A stretch of DNA of 40,806 bases from Branchiostoma floridae (GCF_000003815.2 NC_049980.1:1-40806), one strand, 5' to 3'. Shown: positions 20,101 to 28,800, numbered from the stretch's first letter. Translations and numbers: made by a program. The notes: generated from the letters alone by a model not told the origin.

Positions 20101-21063
20101 CGGTATATCATTATAGTTATCTTAATGGTATAGTTATGATTTACGCCCGTGCGACACATAAGGCCTCTCAACTTTCTCTACACCATGGTACTGACCATGG
20201 CGTCCCCACCTTCTTCAGACCATGGTTAAGAGTTAAGCCACTGTCACACATAAATGACCATCTCCAGACCATAGTAAAGAGTTAAGCCCCTGTCACACAT
20301 AAATGACCATCTCCAGACCAAGGTTAAGAGTTAAGTCCCTGCCACAAATAGCTGACCATGGCAAATGTTTGGTTCTGTCTTAGCGTCTTTACACTGCATT
20401 TCATGAGAGGGCTCTCAAACATGTGTCATAACTGAGGGAGAGGAGTATATCGATAGATATTTGTTTTGGAAAAGAAGACCTGATTTGATCCTGACGTTGT
20501 CGCCGCAGATCTTGGTATATTAACCGTAACTACGGCGGGTGTCCAAACGACGCCGGCTGGCTGGCTGTAGTGGAGACAGGGCCGCATGCCGGGTGTGAGT
20601 GGGAACGTGTGCCAGCAGGTCCAGCCATATTATACTCCAGAAAGTCCACTTATATCAACTGGGCTAATGGTCAGTACCTTAAACTATGTACGGATAGCAA
20701 TATTAGAAACGAATAGAATAGAATAGTGTGGTATAGAATGAAATGAAACAGAGCAGAAAAGAATAGAAGAAAATAGTATAGAATTGGATTAGTGTAGAAT
20801 AGAATGAAATGAAATAGAGCAGAATAGAATGAAATAGAATAGAATAGACCATGGACAAAATTGTCCTACATATTGAGCAATAGAAAATCTTAATTGTGAA
20901 AACTTGATGAATTGAGTTTTTTAATATCGTGAACAGTTCTTTGAAAAATCTGCATCTACTCCGTTGCCAGAGTGATGACCTGTTGAACGTTACCCTTGCA
21001 GGAGGTGCTGACCTCGGGGTCGCTGACCGGATGGTCATCTCCATCAACACCTGCAGTCCGTAA
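7902..21063 (+). CDS. Lectin gene A: type II membrane receptor, coiled-coil stalk + F5/8C + 2 CTLD
   Basis: Fourteen exons join in frame to 5130 nt (1709 residues): 7902-8100, 9246-9409, 9625-12478, 13191-13381, 13580-13723, 15489-15645, 15935-16318, 16484-16537, 17435-17821, 17994-18047, 18464-18603, 19554-19732, 20509-20669, 21002-21063. Domains: cytoplasmic tail 1-92 with NPTY at 56-59; membrane helix about 93-111; coiled-coil stalk about 122-1040; Gly/Thr linker; F5/8C about 1073-1236; CTLD about 1237-1364 and 1383-1511, separated by Thr-rich linkers; C-terminal Cys/Trp-rich module about 1530-1709. No signal peptide, so a type II membrane protein with outward C-terminus. Discoidin and CTLD domains bind glycans, lipids or proteins; a recognition or adhesion role is inferred. 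The start is fixed by Kozak context and by paralogue B, where the upstream ATG is out of frame. Confidence 0.88.
8101..9245. other. Intron 1 of gene A
   Basis: Contains a (TA)n tract near 8237-8252. The 8360-8630 part is homologous to 26040-26290 in gene B; the following part is not, so one copy gained or lost sequence there. The last 150 bp before exon 2, including GTTTGCGCGCAAGC, is again conserved with gene B. Confidence 0.5.
9246..9409 (+). CDS. Gene A exon 2: juxtamembrane region and transmembrane helix
   Basis: Acceptor TTTTGCAG, donor GTAAGC. It encodes an acidic patch (DFDEDEKG), then VVKTTVVMAILITSVTFIIL, an uninterrupted hydrophobic helix flanked by Lys on the inside, then STPHPDFDT. 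The positive-inside rule places the N-terminus in the cytosol. Gene B exon 2 is the same length (164 nt). Confidence 0.88.
9625..12478 (+). CDS. Gene A exon 3: 21-residue-repeat coiled-coil stalk
   Basis: One 2854-nt exon encodes about 951 residues made of some 45 copies of a 21-residue (63-nt) unit, consensus LVSRLEEQVSTLEEHQDNRSA. Hydrophobic residues fall at unit positions 2, 5, 9 and 12, giving a/d heptad spacing; the third heptad has polar residues at its core positions. 21 residues is exactly three heptads, so the register never slips. The N of DNRS sits at heptad position c (solvent side) and forms an N-x-S/T sequon in most units (about 27 by eye). Acceptor CCAAAACAG has a weak pyrimidine tract but is shared with gene B. 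The exon ends with a non-coiled linker TSRPHLQVDAEVDQRTH before the phase-1 donor. Confidence 0.9.
12551..12794. repeat. Inverted-repeat element in intron 3 of gene A
   Basis: The ends TCATTATGTTACAGTTTTAA (12551 on) and TTGTAACATAATGA (12781-12794) are the tips of inverted repeats about 43 bp long, with an inner pair CTTTCGAT/ATCGAAAG. It is a MITE-like or fold-back element. An equivalent copy sits at the same place in gene B (31382-31637), so it predates the duplication. Confidence 0.7.
13191..13381 (+). CDS. Gene A exon 4: F5/8C (discoidin) domain, part 1
   Basis: Acceptor TTTCTTGTAG, donor GTACAG. It encodes ERCSVGPSGMGNLAATITAS and runs to RGDWLQ. The first Cys, the GxGN-x-I-T-A-S strand and the W-L-Q end are hallmarks of discoidin domains (C..PLGM...I..A..., WLQVDL). 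Confidence 0.9.
13580..13723 (+). CDS. Gene A exon 5: F5/8C domain, part 2
   Basis: Acceptor TTTCTGATAG, donor GTAGAT. It encodes VDLKTLTRVAGVVTQGRADG and on to SSDGIVWHTYSKHGQEK. V-x-G-V-x-T-Q-G-R is the most diagnostic F5/8C motif; YKLAFSSDG.VW follows as expected. 48 codons, phase 0 on both sides. Confidence 0.93.
14610..15379. repeat. Dispersed repeat, copy 2 (inside gene A intron)
   Basis: It starts GAGTTCGGAGACCTCATACC and ends CTCCATTTTTTCATGGAGGT, the same ends as 5-748, with a CACACAGACACACACACAGA microsatellite before the right end. The internal module ATCATGGAAATCC...GACAAAATGCTCC matches the module in copy 1. An N gap of 169 lies inside it, a typical place for assembly failure. 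Confidence 0.7.
15057..15225. other. Assembly gap (169 Ns)
   Basis: Run of Ns inside the dispersed repeat. Frames across it are artefacts. Confidence 0.99.
15489..15645 (+). CDS. Gene A exon 6: F5/8C domain, part 3
   Basis: Acceptor ATCAATAG, donor GTAAGT. It encodes VFQGNTDRDSEVRHLVVPPI then TARFVRFYPLTWNKHPSMRIE and VFLC. 'F.GN.D......' , 'P...ARFVR..P..W' and the closing '.R.E..GC'-like Cys complete the discoidin fold; the final Cys should pair with that in exon 4. Confidence 0.93.
15935..16318 (+). CDS. Gene A exon 7: C-type lectin domain 1
   Basis: Acceptor TTTTAACAG, donor GTGCGT. It encodes a whole long-form CTLD in one exon: GCPKADYVLFNGVCYKSF, then the helix with ARQACAVDRGMLAMPKD, WLGL (the WIGL motif), SNWRHGSPHGRTGCAGF and KGFICQL. 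Six Cys are in place. The usual EPN/QPD sugar-binding triplet is replaced (GSPH) and WND by WAE, so canonical Ca-dependent sugar binding is unlikely. Reading on past the donor gives a short tail ending YYRYKW and a stop. Confidence 0.93.
16484..16537 (+). CDS. Gene A exon 8: Thr-rich linker
   Basis: 54 nt encoding HHASSIAPTTTKTTTIPP, a likely O-glycosylated spacer between lectin domains. Acceptor CTTTGCAG, donor GTAAGT. Homologous linkers are at 17994-18047 and 35056-35127. Confidence 0.8.
16538..17211. other. Intron between CTLD 1 and the dead CTLD exon
   Basis: Homologous in parts to 35128-35733 of gene B. A C-rich run lies near 16716. No extra exon seen; the minus-strand frame 16874-17164 has no conserved features. 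Confidence 0.5.
17212..17323 (+). pseudogene. Relic CTLD exon with internal deletion
   Basis: After a good acceptor (CCTTTTTACAG) the frame reads C-Q-K-T-D-Y-V-D-F-N-G-V-C-Y-K-S, the start of a CTLD, then jumps to sequence that matches the far 3' end of the intact CTLD exons and their flanking intron (TCTGATTATTACA...GAATGGTGAT(T/C)AATGAGT). About 320 bp are missing, including four of six Cys, and the frame ends at TGA. If it were spliced in, it would terminate the protein. It is best read as a dead third lectin exon skipped in the mature mRNA. Confidence 0.85.
17435..17821 (+). CDS. Gene A exon 9: C-type lectin domain 2
   Basis: Acceptor TTTAACAG, donor GTGCGT. Complete CTLD: CPKPDYVRFNGVCYKSF, GGMLAMPKDSATNDFLASL, WLGLTDVDRD, SNWHPGYPHGGGGCVGFW, SWGDKVC and RRGYICQL. 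Six Cys conserved; the EPN/QPD position reads GYPH and WND reads WGD. It is closer to the second CTLD of gene B (shared LTDVDRD and SNWHPG) than to CTLD 1 of its own gene, so the two CTLDs existed before the gene duplicated. Confidence 0.93.
17994..18047 (+). CDS. Gene A exon 10: Thr-rich linker
   Basis: 54 nt, encoding GQSSTTAQTTTKTTTSPP. Acceptor TTTTTTTGCAG, donor GTAAGT. Same length and ending (CTCCGC then GTAAGT) as exon 8, so exon 7-8 and exon 9-10 are a duplicated pair. Confidence 0.82.
18464..18603 (+). CDS. Gene A exon 11
   Basis: Acceptor CTTTCTGTAG, donor GTAAGA. Starts with CDCQVVFEIRPGVGDSAVTA and ends DTLGVKR in phase 0. Confidence 0.82.
18464..21063 (+). CDS. Gene A exons 11-14: unnamed Cys/Trp-rich C-terminal module
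   Basis: Exons 18464-18603, 19554-19732, 20509-20669 and 21002-21063 (all GT/AG, phases fit) encode about 180 residues. Visible features: CDCQVVFEIRPG at the start, WNSDHANTGHFKCPLVDRW, then VNVSLF, a KFSWFSKDRLLMSPWSDL segment, RSWYINRNYGGCPNDAGWLA, GCEWERVPAGPAILYS, INWANGGADLGVADRMVISI and a final Cys two residues before the stop. The Cys/Trp pattern suggests a disulfide-stabilised extracellular beta domain. I do not recognise the family. It is not an apextrin C-terminal (ApeC) domain as I know it. Gene B has lost this module. Confidence 0.8.
18825..18857 (+). CDS. Possible 33-nt microexon of gene A
   Basis: Between exons 11 and 12, AAATTAG precedes 33 nt encoding EVNSGQSYCRK, followed by GTTAGA. 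It would enter and leave in phase 0, exactly as its neighbours need, and add one Cys. The splice sites are weak and there is no paralogue to compare, so this is only a candidate. Confidence 0.25.
19554..19732 (+). CDS. Gene A exon 12
   Basis: Acceptor CTTTCCCAG, donor GTTAGT. It encodes VNVSLFQGSEVRELIFDGEN and the WFSKDRLLMSPWSDLP segment. Leaves with two bases (AG) completed by A of exon 13 to give Arg. Confidence 0.82.
19755..20360. repeat. Degenerate ~70-bp minisatellite rich in CCATGGT
   Basis: About eight imperfect units with the theme AACCATGGC(G/T)TCC(T/C)AACCTT(C/T)TCCATACCATGGTTGGTATAACGTTAT; comparable points lie at 19813, 19882, 19954 and about 20021. Each unit carries inverted words (ACCATGG/CCATGGT), so it can fold. 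It fills most of the intron between exons 12 and 13. Confidence 0.75.
20509..20669 (+). CDS. Gene A exon 13
   Basis: Acceptor GTCGCCGCAG, donor GTCAGT. It encodes SWYINRNYGGCPNDAGWLAV, then GCEWERVPAGPAILYS and YINWAN. Phase-1 end joins exon 14. Confidence 0.84.
20705..20860. repeat. GAATA pentanucleotide microsatellite
   Basis: Imperfect (GAATA)n and GAAAT repeats. The 159-residue minus-strand frame across it is low-complexity Ser/Phe/Tyr sequence and is an artefact of the repeat. Confidence 0.9.
21002..21063 (+). CDS. Gene A exon 14 (terminal)
   Basis: Acceptor TTACCCTTGCAG. It encodes GGADLGVADRMVISINTCSP and stops at TAA 21061-21063. Confidence 0.84.
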
Positions 21064-21694
21064 AGTTTCTGTGACGTCTTGAATTTATTTTTAAGACACC
21101 AATTCTTTTCACCTGTTATAATTAAGTAATGAATAGTGGTTGTTGGTTCTGTAAGGCAAGTCGTGTTGATCTTGAAAGACATTTTAACAATTTGAAAAAT
21201 AATGGACTCTTTTAAAGATGGTGTTAGTAAACGAATTATAGTTTATTTTACAATTAACTTACTCATGGGTAGTTTGAATTAGCAAGAATTAATGTCACCA
21301 AACGGGAAAAATTGTGTACAAGGCCGTTAACACTGTTCCGAATGATTTATCAGAGCTACATGCCTGTTTCAACTGCATTGTTCATTCAACTGTATTGTTC
21401 CCTATTGGCAAATCTAGCCATCACATGTAGTGCTCCTATTGGCTTTCACTTTCAATACCTTGTTCAAATTGTCAAAGAAGACCATTAAATAACAAAATAT
21501 TACCAAAAAGCTCAAAATTAATCATTTTTAATTCATAAATGCCAAAAATGTAAATGTGTTTCTTTGAATATTCAAATTTTAGGTAGTTTGCTTGCAGGTC
21601 ATAAGAGGACAGAATATACAATTTTGGTCTAATCATTGAAAAAAAAATCAGTAAAATCGTTTTAAAGCGATGTATCAAACAAAAGAAAATAACT
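21064..21694. other. 3' UTR and intergenic DNA downstream of gene A
   Basis: AT-rich, no further exon seen. I could not fix a poly(A) site for gene A. Confidence 0.4.
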
Positions 21695-21698
21695 TTAA

Positions 21699-22643
21699 CC
21701 CTTTTCAGACCGGGGTGGGGGGGCTTTTGAGGCCTGCGCCAACTTCGATGTCCTATAACGCCAGAACGCCTTACGCTAAAGCCACCAAATTTGGTGAGTT
21801 TTCCTAAAATATTGTTGGCAACAATTTTACGAAGTTTGACAAATTTTCCATTTTTTCGTGTTGCCATGGCAACCGTTTGCTGACAGGCAGTTTTGCCAAA
21901 AATCACTATTTTTGGTTCTAACAATCTATTTTTCACATTTATTTGCTATATTACTGCTATTTTGTTACATAAATAAAATCTTATATTATTTAGCATATCT
22001 TTCCTAATTATATATGCATAAATTATGCTAATTTGATGACGTCATCAGCCTAAATCCAAGATGGCGGACCGTATGGCCAGATCAAGAATAACAAGCTAAT
22101 TATCCCCTAAAATTTGTAACTACCTGGTATTTTTTCATCAAAAACCATCTAAATGAATGAATATAGTCTATTTCCATTGCCCTTTGTGATTATTTGTTGC
22201 AAAAAAAGTAGTTTAAAAAATTCAAGGTAGTGGATATAATATGGCGGAGCCTAACTCGTATCTTAGATGTGCATTACGTCATTTTATGACGTCATTATGA
22301 CGTCATCGATGTTTCTATTGGCAATACAAGTCGTAATGAACTTTATTATTCTGTTATCTGCATTTGTTGTTACATATTTGTAGTATAACTTGAAGTTGTC
22401 TGAGAATATCCTTTTTTCATGGGTCCGGCCAATATAATCAAATTGATGACGTCATAATTACGTCATATTACGTCAACGTAACGTCAAACGTCGAATACTC
22501 GTCAGATATTATGTCGATATCATGTCCTGAAAATTTGGTGGCCCTACGGCACGTCGTTCAAGAGTTAGAGGACTTAGAAGTGGAGGGCCTCAAAAGCCCC
22601 CCCACGGTCCAGGGATGACCAAAAAAGCCCGGTCTGAATAGGG
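21699..22643. mobile_element. piggyBac-like MITE, copy 1 (TTAA flanks)
   Basis: Flanked by TTAA (21695-21698 and 22644-22647). Left end CCCTTTTCAGACCGGGG and right end read inwards CCCTATTCAGACCGGGC are inverted repeats, and both ends continue with a G7 run and CTTTTGAGGCC in matching order. CCY termini with TTAA duplications are characteristic of piggyBac. No transposase frame is present, so it is non-autonomous. It holds four perfect TGACGTCA palindromes (22037, 22287, 22298, 22447). A degenerate reversed copy is at 33490-34061. Confidence 0.8.
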
Positions 22644-22649
22644 TTAAAG

Positions 22650-24139
22650 GGAATTAGCCATTTTAACCTTTTACGAAATTCCGGGTCAATTGATCAAAAA
22701 TCATGACAGATGACACAACTTGATGATTAACACGAGAAGGGAAGAAATACTGCCAAAAACAAAATATTTCATCCCTACGCGTTGTATGAGTGAATGTAAT
22801 AAGTTAAGTATGAGATAATCGTTCCGCAGAGATAGTTGAAGACCATGTCTAAGGGGACAAGTCTTCGTGACTGAATTCTTTATCATAAGTTTCATTATCA
22901 CTAGTTATTGTAATTGCAAGTTTAAGACAACGGTAGTTGCAGGTTTACGTACAACATTATAAACTAATGTCCTGAGGAGTAAGGGGCAATACTAGATTCA
23001 TTTTTTATTGAAGATTTATAAAAAAAACTGTGATATTATATAGCACTGTAAGAAGTCAAAAATCTTATTTCCATTGTCATGGCATATCGCATTGTAGTTT
23101 ATTAGAAAACCAGTAAATAAGGAGTACAAGAGTGTTTAGCAAGAAATGAGCACGGAAATCTGATCAGTGCTGATATTGGTATACATTTATTCAACCTTTC
23201 TTCATTTATTCTTTCCGAGTGATTGGTCACTGCCTTTTAGAGAGGGCATTGGTGCACAGTATACATAATACAATGATATATTCGTCTTTGAAATATATCG
23301 AATATTTAATCTAACACCGAGTGTAGTGTTCCTTTTGAAATCTAAAACTATGTACAATGATTAAGATTTGTCATAGAGGGAATTTGCTGTGGCCACGCCT
23401 GTTAGTGACTAGTTCGCACCACCGTTCGCTCCAACCTGCGACCAATTGGCACCTGTTAGCGAATATTTGTCGCAAACAGGCGTGGACCAGTGAGATACCC
23501 GCTGTAGTGGTAGAGGTAGTCTGTTTTGCTTTAAAGATCATTTCAATATTTTGTTGTACATTACGAAATGGCTGAAAGAACAGCTCAAAGTTTTTCAACT
23601 GAAAGTGTTACAGAAAGTTGTATATCAACAGCAGGCTGTTATGTAACATTGTGGAGAAAGTAAATAAAATAAGATGAACGTATTTGTATGTTGTATTTCA
23701 ACATTTAACTGACTTAAAGTATGAGGCAGGGGTTACATAATTTCCACGCGTGGCCCATTTTACCCCTCTGCCGGCTAAACTCCTTCCCCAGCTTATGTTA
23801 CTGTCTTATGCCACGGAGGAATCTGCTTGGAGATTAGGGGTTACATATTGAAGCAGCAATTATCATTCATATTAAAAATGGAGCCATCTTGGTGACCTTT
23901 GAACTCTCTTTTGTACGAACGCAACAAAATGCAAGGGCCATATAGCTTAACAAACCAATTTGTTAGAGAACAGCCAAATGGTTACAAAGTTGAAAATAAA
24001 ATATTATTTACAAAGCTATACTCATTTATACATTGGTACACAACCTATGTAAACTATAAGATAGTTGCATTAATAGATACTTAAAGTTTGAAAATATATA
24101 GCCTCCGAGTATATGTATACTTTGATTCAGTTTTGCATT
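22650..24139. other. Intergenic DNA, no gene seen
   Basis: AT-rich. Contains an imperfect hairpin at 23393-23485 (listed separately) and a repeated AGGGGTTACATA word (about 23731 and 23842). Open frames are short and featureless. Confidence 0.45.
23393..23485. repeat. Inverted repeat / hairpin
   Basis: Perfect 11-bp arms CCACGCCTGTT (23393-23403) and AACAGGCGTGG (23475-23485), extended imperfectly to about 25 bp (GTGAC...TTCGC against GCGAA...GTCGC). GC-richer than its surroundings. Could be a short MITE or a structured RNA; no further support. Confidence 0.5.
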
Positions 24140-24318
24140 TTACTTGTGAAACACTATTCCCCTTTCTATGTCGTGTGGTGGAGTTTTAACATCAATGACC
24201 GTTGGGCGACGATGTTTCCCGAGGAACCCCTTCAGACGCTGCCACAGGTACTCCCACACCTCCAGGATGGTCAGCAGGCTGGCTCCTATAAACAGGCCCA
24301 TCATTCCTCCTATGTTAC
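24140..24318 (-). CDS. Orphan ASIC-type terminal exon (minus strand)
   Basis: The minus strand reads, after an acceptor (CACCCTCAG), [38 protein letters not shown] and a tail ending VFHK and TAA. It matches the plus-strand terminal exon at 6727-6920 across the selectivity filter, M2 and the basic tail, and uses the same phase. No stop or frameshift. I found no companion exons upstream of it (plus-strand coordinates 24319-25600). It is either a lone exon left by a duplication with inversion or the end of a gene whose other exons I cannot see. Confidence 0.75.
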
Positions 24319-24324
24319 CTGAGG

Positions 24325-24560
24325 GTGGGGAGGGGGGCGTACACATTAGTGAGTCCATGTTTTTAAAATGAAGCAAGAGTATGGTAGTTGTGAGGAGAAG
24401 GTACTTCTACTCCTAAACAACGACCTACAAAAAGAGTACTCTCGAGAATCACAGGAATAAGGGGACATGAGAAAAGCTAGGCTTATGGGGGGGGGGGGGG
24501 CGTACGCATTAGTGAGTCCATGTTTTAAAGATGAAGCAGGAGTGATAGTTGTGAGGGTAA
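24325..24560. repeat. Local direct repeat beside the orphan channel exon
   Basis: A 65-70-bp segment (GCGTAC(A/G)CATTAGTGAGTC through ATGAAGCA(A/G)GAGT...GTTGTGAG) occurs at about 24338 and again at about 24500, each preceded by a G-run (up to 14 G at 24487-24500). Confidence 0.7.
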
Positions 24561-25478
24561 GGTAAAAACCGATGTCCACCAGTTACCAATTTATTGGAGC
24601 TCAACTGTCAATCTGTTACCAGTTTAGCCACAGGGAGAGGTGAAAGTACCCTATTACAAAGGTGGTGATGTTGATTATGAGGGGAGAGTACTGTGTAAAA
24701 GTTCAGACTGCCTTTAGAAAATTCACAGGGAAACTAATGAATTAAAAAGAAGGCCAAGCTGCATGAAGACGGCGAAAAAGAAACTAAATCTGCACAAGGA
24801 AAGGGGCAAGCTTAAGTCATTAGAATGTATCATCACCCTGGAATCCCATGGATCCTCAAGTGCCGGAGAAGAGAACTTTACGTTCTTGAAATTATAGCAT
24901 TCATTGATTATTTTCATTTAATAGTATATTGCAAAATTTGATCAAGAAACGATACTACGAACAGTTTTGTTTTATAGTACAATGCTAAATTTTCTTCCAA
25001 TACAAAACTATACACGGTCCAAATGATCAGACCTCGGTCTGGGCTAGAATCTTCCACCGGCAACGGTGCAAATTTAACCGTAGTATCACTAACTCATGAG
25101 AACTTTTTGTAAGCTTAACTATTGTATGTTGATCTATGCATGCGTAGACAAGGTATCATTAAACTAAGAAAGCATTATTCTTCTATCTTTTTTGTGTTAT
25201 TTGTTAACACCTCTCATCTTCACCCGGTTTGTCGCAACGTCCATTTGTACAATTGATTAGTACTCAATGTACAGTTGTTCCGGTTTGTATATGTCTTTAG
25301 ATTCATTTTAACTCCGTGTTGTCAATAATTGCCATTTCTTTCTTGATTACGATTAAAACTTGAGTTTTAAACTACTTTCTCCAGTACTGGTTTGTTTTGA
25401 CTCCAACACAAAATTTTAAAGGGATTCCCGACAAGACTGAAAGACCCCCTCCAAACGTAGTAAACAACATCAGTTATT
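24561..25478. other. Intergenic DNA upstream of gene B
   Basis: No exon seen. From about 25135 it becomes similar in plus orientation to the region upstream of gene A (7230 onwards), marking the 5' edge of the tandem duplication. Confidence 0.45.
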
Positions 25479-25653
25479 ACATGTCATTATGCAACACATT
25501 ATTGTACTGCATCCAAGACCTTTTAGAACCTCCTCCGTACATAATAAAAAAATATTGCATATTAAATCACAATTTCTAAACTCAAAGCGCCTCAAGCCAG
25601 GCTATGATTGAAGGATTTTGTAGAGCAGAAAATCATTCGGTACGCTAGCCGCC
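25479..25653 (+). promoter_or_regulatory. Promoter/5' UTR of lectin gene B
   Basis: Nearly identical to 7725-7901. A one-base insertion turns TATAAA into TATTAAA, and a deletion creates a TAG just before GCCGCCATGG, so the upstream ATG near 25604 cannot be the start. Confidence 0.5.
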
Positions 25654-25852
25654 ATGGCGCAGCGTACTCAGGACAATCCTGTTCGATATCCCCGAGCAGA
25701 CCGTAACAATGATCCCGGTGCCGGCGGGCCTGGTGGGCACCCTGACCGAGGGCCGAGGGTCACTTGGTGGGGAGGCCGACAAGTAGATGCTCAAGAAATT
25801 CGTGACCAGCTGAAAGTGAACCCTACTTACGGCTCCAAAAATGATAGCTCAG
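25654..25852 (+). CDS. Gene B exon 1: cytoplasmic tail with NPTY motif
   Basis: 199 nt as in gene A. WWGGRQVDAQEIRDQL and KVNPTYGSKNDSS kept; donor GTCAGT. Start in GCCGCCATGG. Confidence 0.85.
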
Positions 25853-28800
25853 GTCAGTATACTTGCTTTCTCTACTTCAACTACTATATCCCCTATGTTA
25901 GAACTTGACTTGACATTTTGCTTTAGATATCGCTGTAGATACCAGTGTAGATATCATGTACAACATATGATGTATATATAAAAGTTATCTATAATGTACT
26001 TAGAATATTGTTATTGTTTATTATACGGTCTTTGTCAAATTACAGTTGTGTTGTCCCTGTCTTTGTCAGCAGGGTTTCCCTTTGTAATAACCACAGCCTA
26101 CATAGCCAGTTGTGCAACCCTGGCTGTGCTTGCTGAACAGCCAGACCTATAAGTAAATAGATTGAATATTAAATACGTGTAGTGACCATGATTGGCACGG
26201 GGCGAGTCACTACCTGCTGCTGGCATGATTGCTAAATACTTGCATAGAAAGATACAAGACAGTATAGACTTTGCAGGATGCATGTAGTTGGAAGGTTAAA
26301 TAAGGGACTTGACGTTATTTACCCGAGAGAGGCCTGGTGCAAAGTGCATGGGTCCGTTTAAAAAAAAATTCGATGGCCCTCCCCCCGTTCAGATATCTTT
26401 TTCGATAAGTTACCACCCGCCTCCCAAAAATTATATGCCCCCCCCCCCCCCCCCCAAGTTTTTATGGGGAGGGCGAAGTATATGGACGTAATCCTAATGG
26501 CATGCTACCCCGAATTTGAAATCTTGACTCTCTGAAACGCTATTTCCAGCATTTTGAGGGTTACATTTTGCTGGCAGACTAAGATAAGTTTAATAGCCTT
26601 TCTAGCAGAACTTAGTTTTTGAGGGCGATATTTGCAATTAGATTCCCTCCCGAAAATTAACATGCGCCATGAAGTTTTGTTTAACTACGAACATGGTCTT
26701 TAAATCATCATGAAGTATTTCTAAAGATCATACATTTTGGTATTTTTTTCTCTATTTCTTTAGCAATTGTTTATCATGCGGCCAGTCTCCTCGTGACTAT
26801 TTGATAAAAGTAGATAATTAAAAAAAAAAAACTGAATTTGATTAGTCTACCGTAGTGCGTACATAACTTTTTCAGCGATGGCCAGGGAAACACAATCTAT
26901 GTTTGAAATTTTGATATTTTGTTTGCGCGCAAGCCATTACATTTATTTCCAATGAATAGTTATTCATCGAAGGGGAACAATAAGTATTACTCTTCTTTGA
27001 AGCTTCTAACATTGCGTGGTGAAAGAACATTGCACCGCCATCATTGTATTTTGCAGACTTCGATGAAGATGAAAAAGGCTACTGTGACCAGATGCGGAGT
27101 GTCCTGTCTTGGTCCCGCCTGGCCAACGTTGTCAAGACAACCGTCGTCCTGGCAACTTTGATAACGTCTGTAACACTCATCCTACTGCGTGTCAGCACGC
27201 CACATCCAGACTTTGATACGGTAAGCCTTATAAATTTACCACGTGATATGTTACTAAAGCCCCGGTCACAAAGCGCGTACGATCGCGCGTACGATCGTAT
27301 CATGATATGCTATCAACAAAAAGATGCCATCATACAAAAATCATATCATAAGCATTATATCATATATATTCCCGACTCATAGAGCCTGCCTTTATGTTCG
27401 AGTTGTCACCATGGTTATTACAATTATGGTAAACTGACCCAAGACCGACGAGAGCTGAGATTTGATCTAATTAAAAACTCACGTGCATGAAGTGATCAAA
27501 CAATTGTCTGCATCACCTGTGCGAGGCGCGCTGTTCTCTGGTTGCGACTGTGGCAGTTGCGACTGATATATTTCCCCTTTCGTCAATATCAACAATATCA
27601 GGGAAAACTGAAACCTCATCAGTAGACAAAAATTGCCGTAATGAAGTCTGCCATGGGGGCAAATAAAATCTTACGACGATAGCGAAATTTTGAACATGTT
27701 CAAAATCCATTTCAGCTCTATTTTTCGTCATAGGATGCTCCTCGATTTACTGCGATTGACGCTCGGGTACGCTCTTATGACCTCATCGTACGATGCACTA
27801 CGCGCTTTGAGACCACGGCTTTATATATCTAAACCATTGCTTCCGAATCTCCCCCGACTTACGACGCACTGCGCTCATACCGCGCATCGCAAGGAATCGC
27901 AAGGAATCGTACGCGCTTTGTGACCGGGGCTTAAACCACACCATATCCATCCTTTGCATTTACATGTAGCTTGTCAAGTTAATGTCATGGTTGAACACCA
28001 ATCAGTTGCTTGAAAACACATTAAGCTTATTTGTGTAACAAAATTATTCACTTCTGTTGTTCCTATGATGGATCTATATTTTGGCAAATGAAAACGCCCC
28101 ATGTGTTTACAATCATTCCAAAACAGGTAAGAAACCACTCAGCGTTGATCAGTGATCTGGAGAAACAACTTTCGACTCTTCGTAAAGACCTCGAGACTCG
28201 CTTAGACCTGGTCATTAGCCAAAATGAGCAGGGAGAGGGTCTGGAGAAATGCTTGACACTGGTCAACAACCTAGAACAACGGGTATCGAAGAACGAGAAA
28301 CTCCAAGGAAACGGATCTATGAGTGTCAGCCATTTGCCAGACCAAGTATTGACCCTGGAAGAACACAACGACAACCAATCTGCATTAGCCAACCGTGTTA
28401 AGGCGCAAGCAAAAACCCTTGGAGAACACCAGGACAACCGCTCGGCGCTAGCCATCCAAATGGAGGAGCAAGCACCAAGCCTTGAGGAACACCAGGACAA
28501 CCGCTCAGCACTTGTCACCCGAATGGAGGAGCAAGACCCAACCCTTGGACAACACCAGGACAACCGCTCAGCACCCGTCACTCGACTGGAGGAGCAAGTA
28601 CCGACCCTTGTGGAACACAAAGACAACCGCTCAGCACTCGTCACCCGAATGGAGGAGCAAGCATCAAGCCTTAAGGAACACCAGGACAACCGCTCAGCAC
28701 TTGTCACCCGACTGGAGGAGCAAGCAACAGCCCTTGGAGAACACCAGGACAACCGCTCAGCACTCGTCACCCGACTGGAGGAGCAAGCAACAGCCCTTGG

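Noticed and set aside
18464-21063. C-terminal module as an apextrin C-terminal (ApeC) domain
   Set aside because: The Cys spacing and the expected YCI...CP.GF-type motifs of ApeC are not there.
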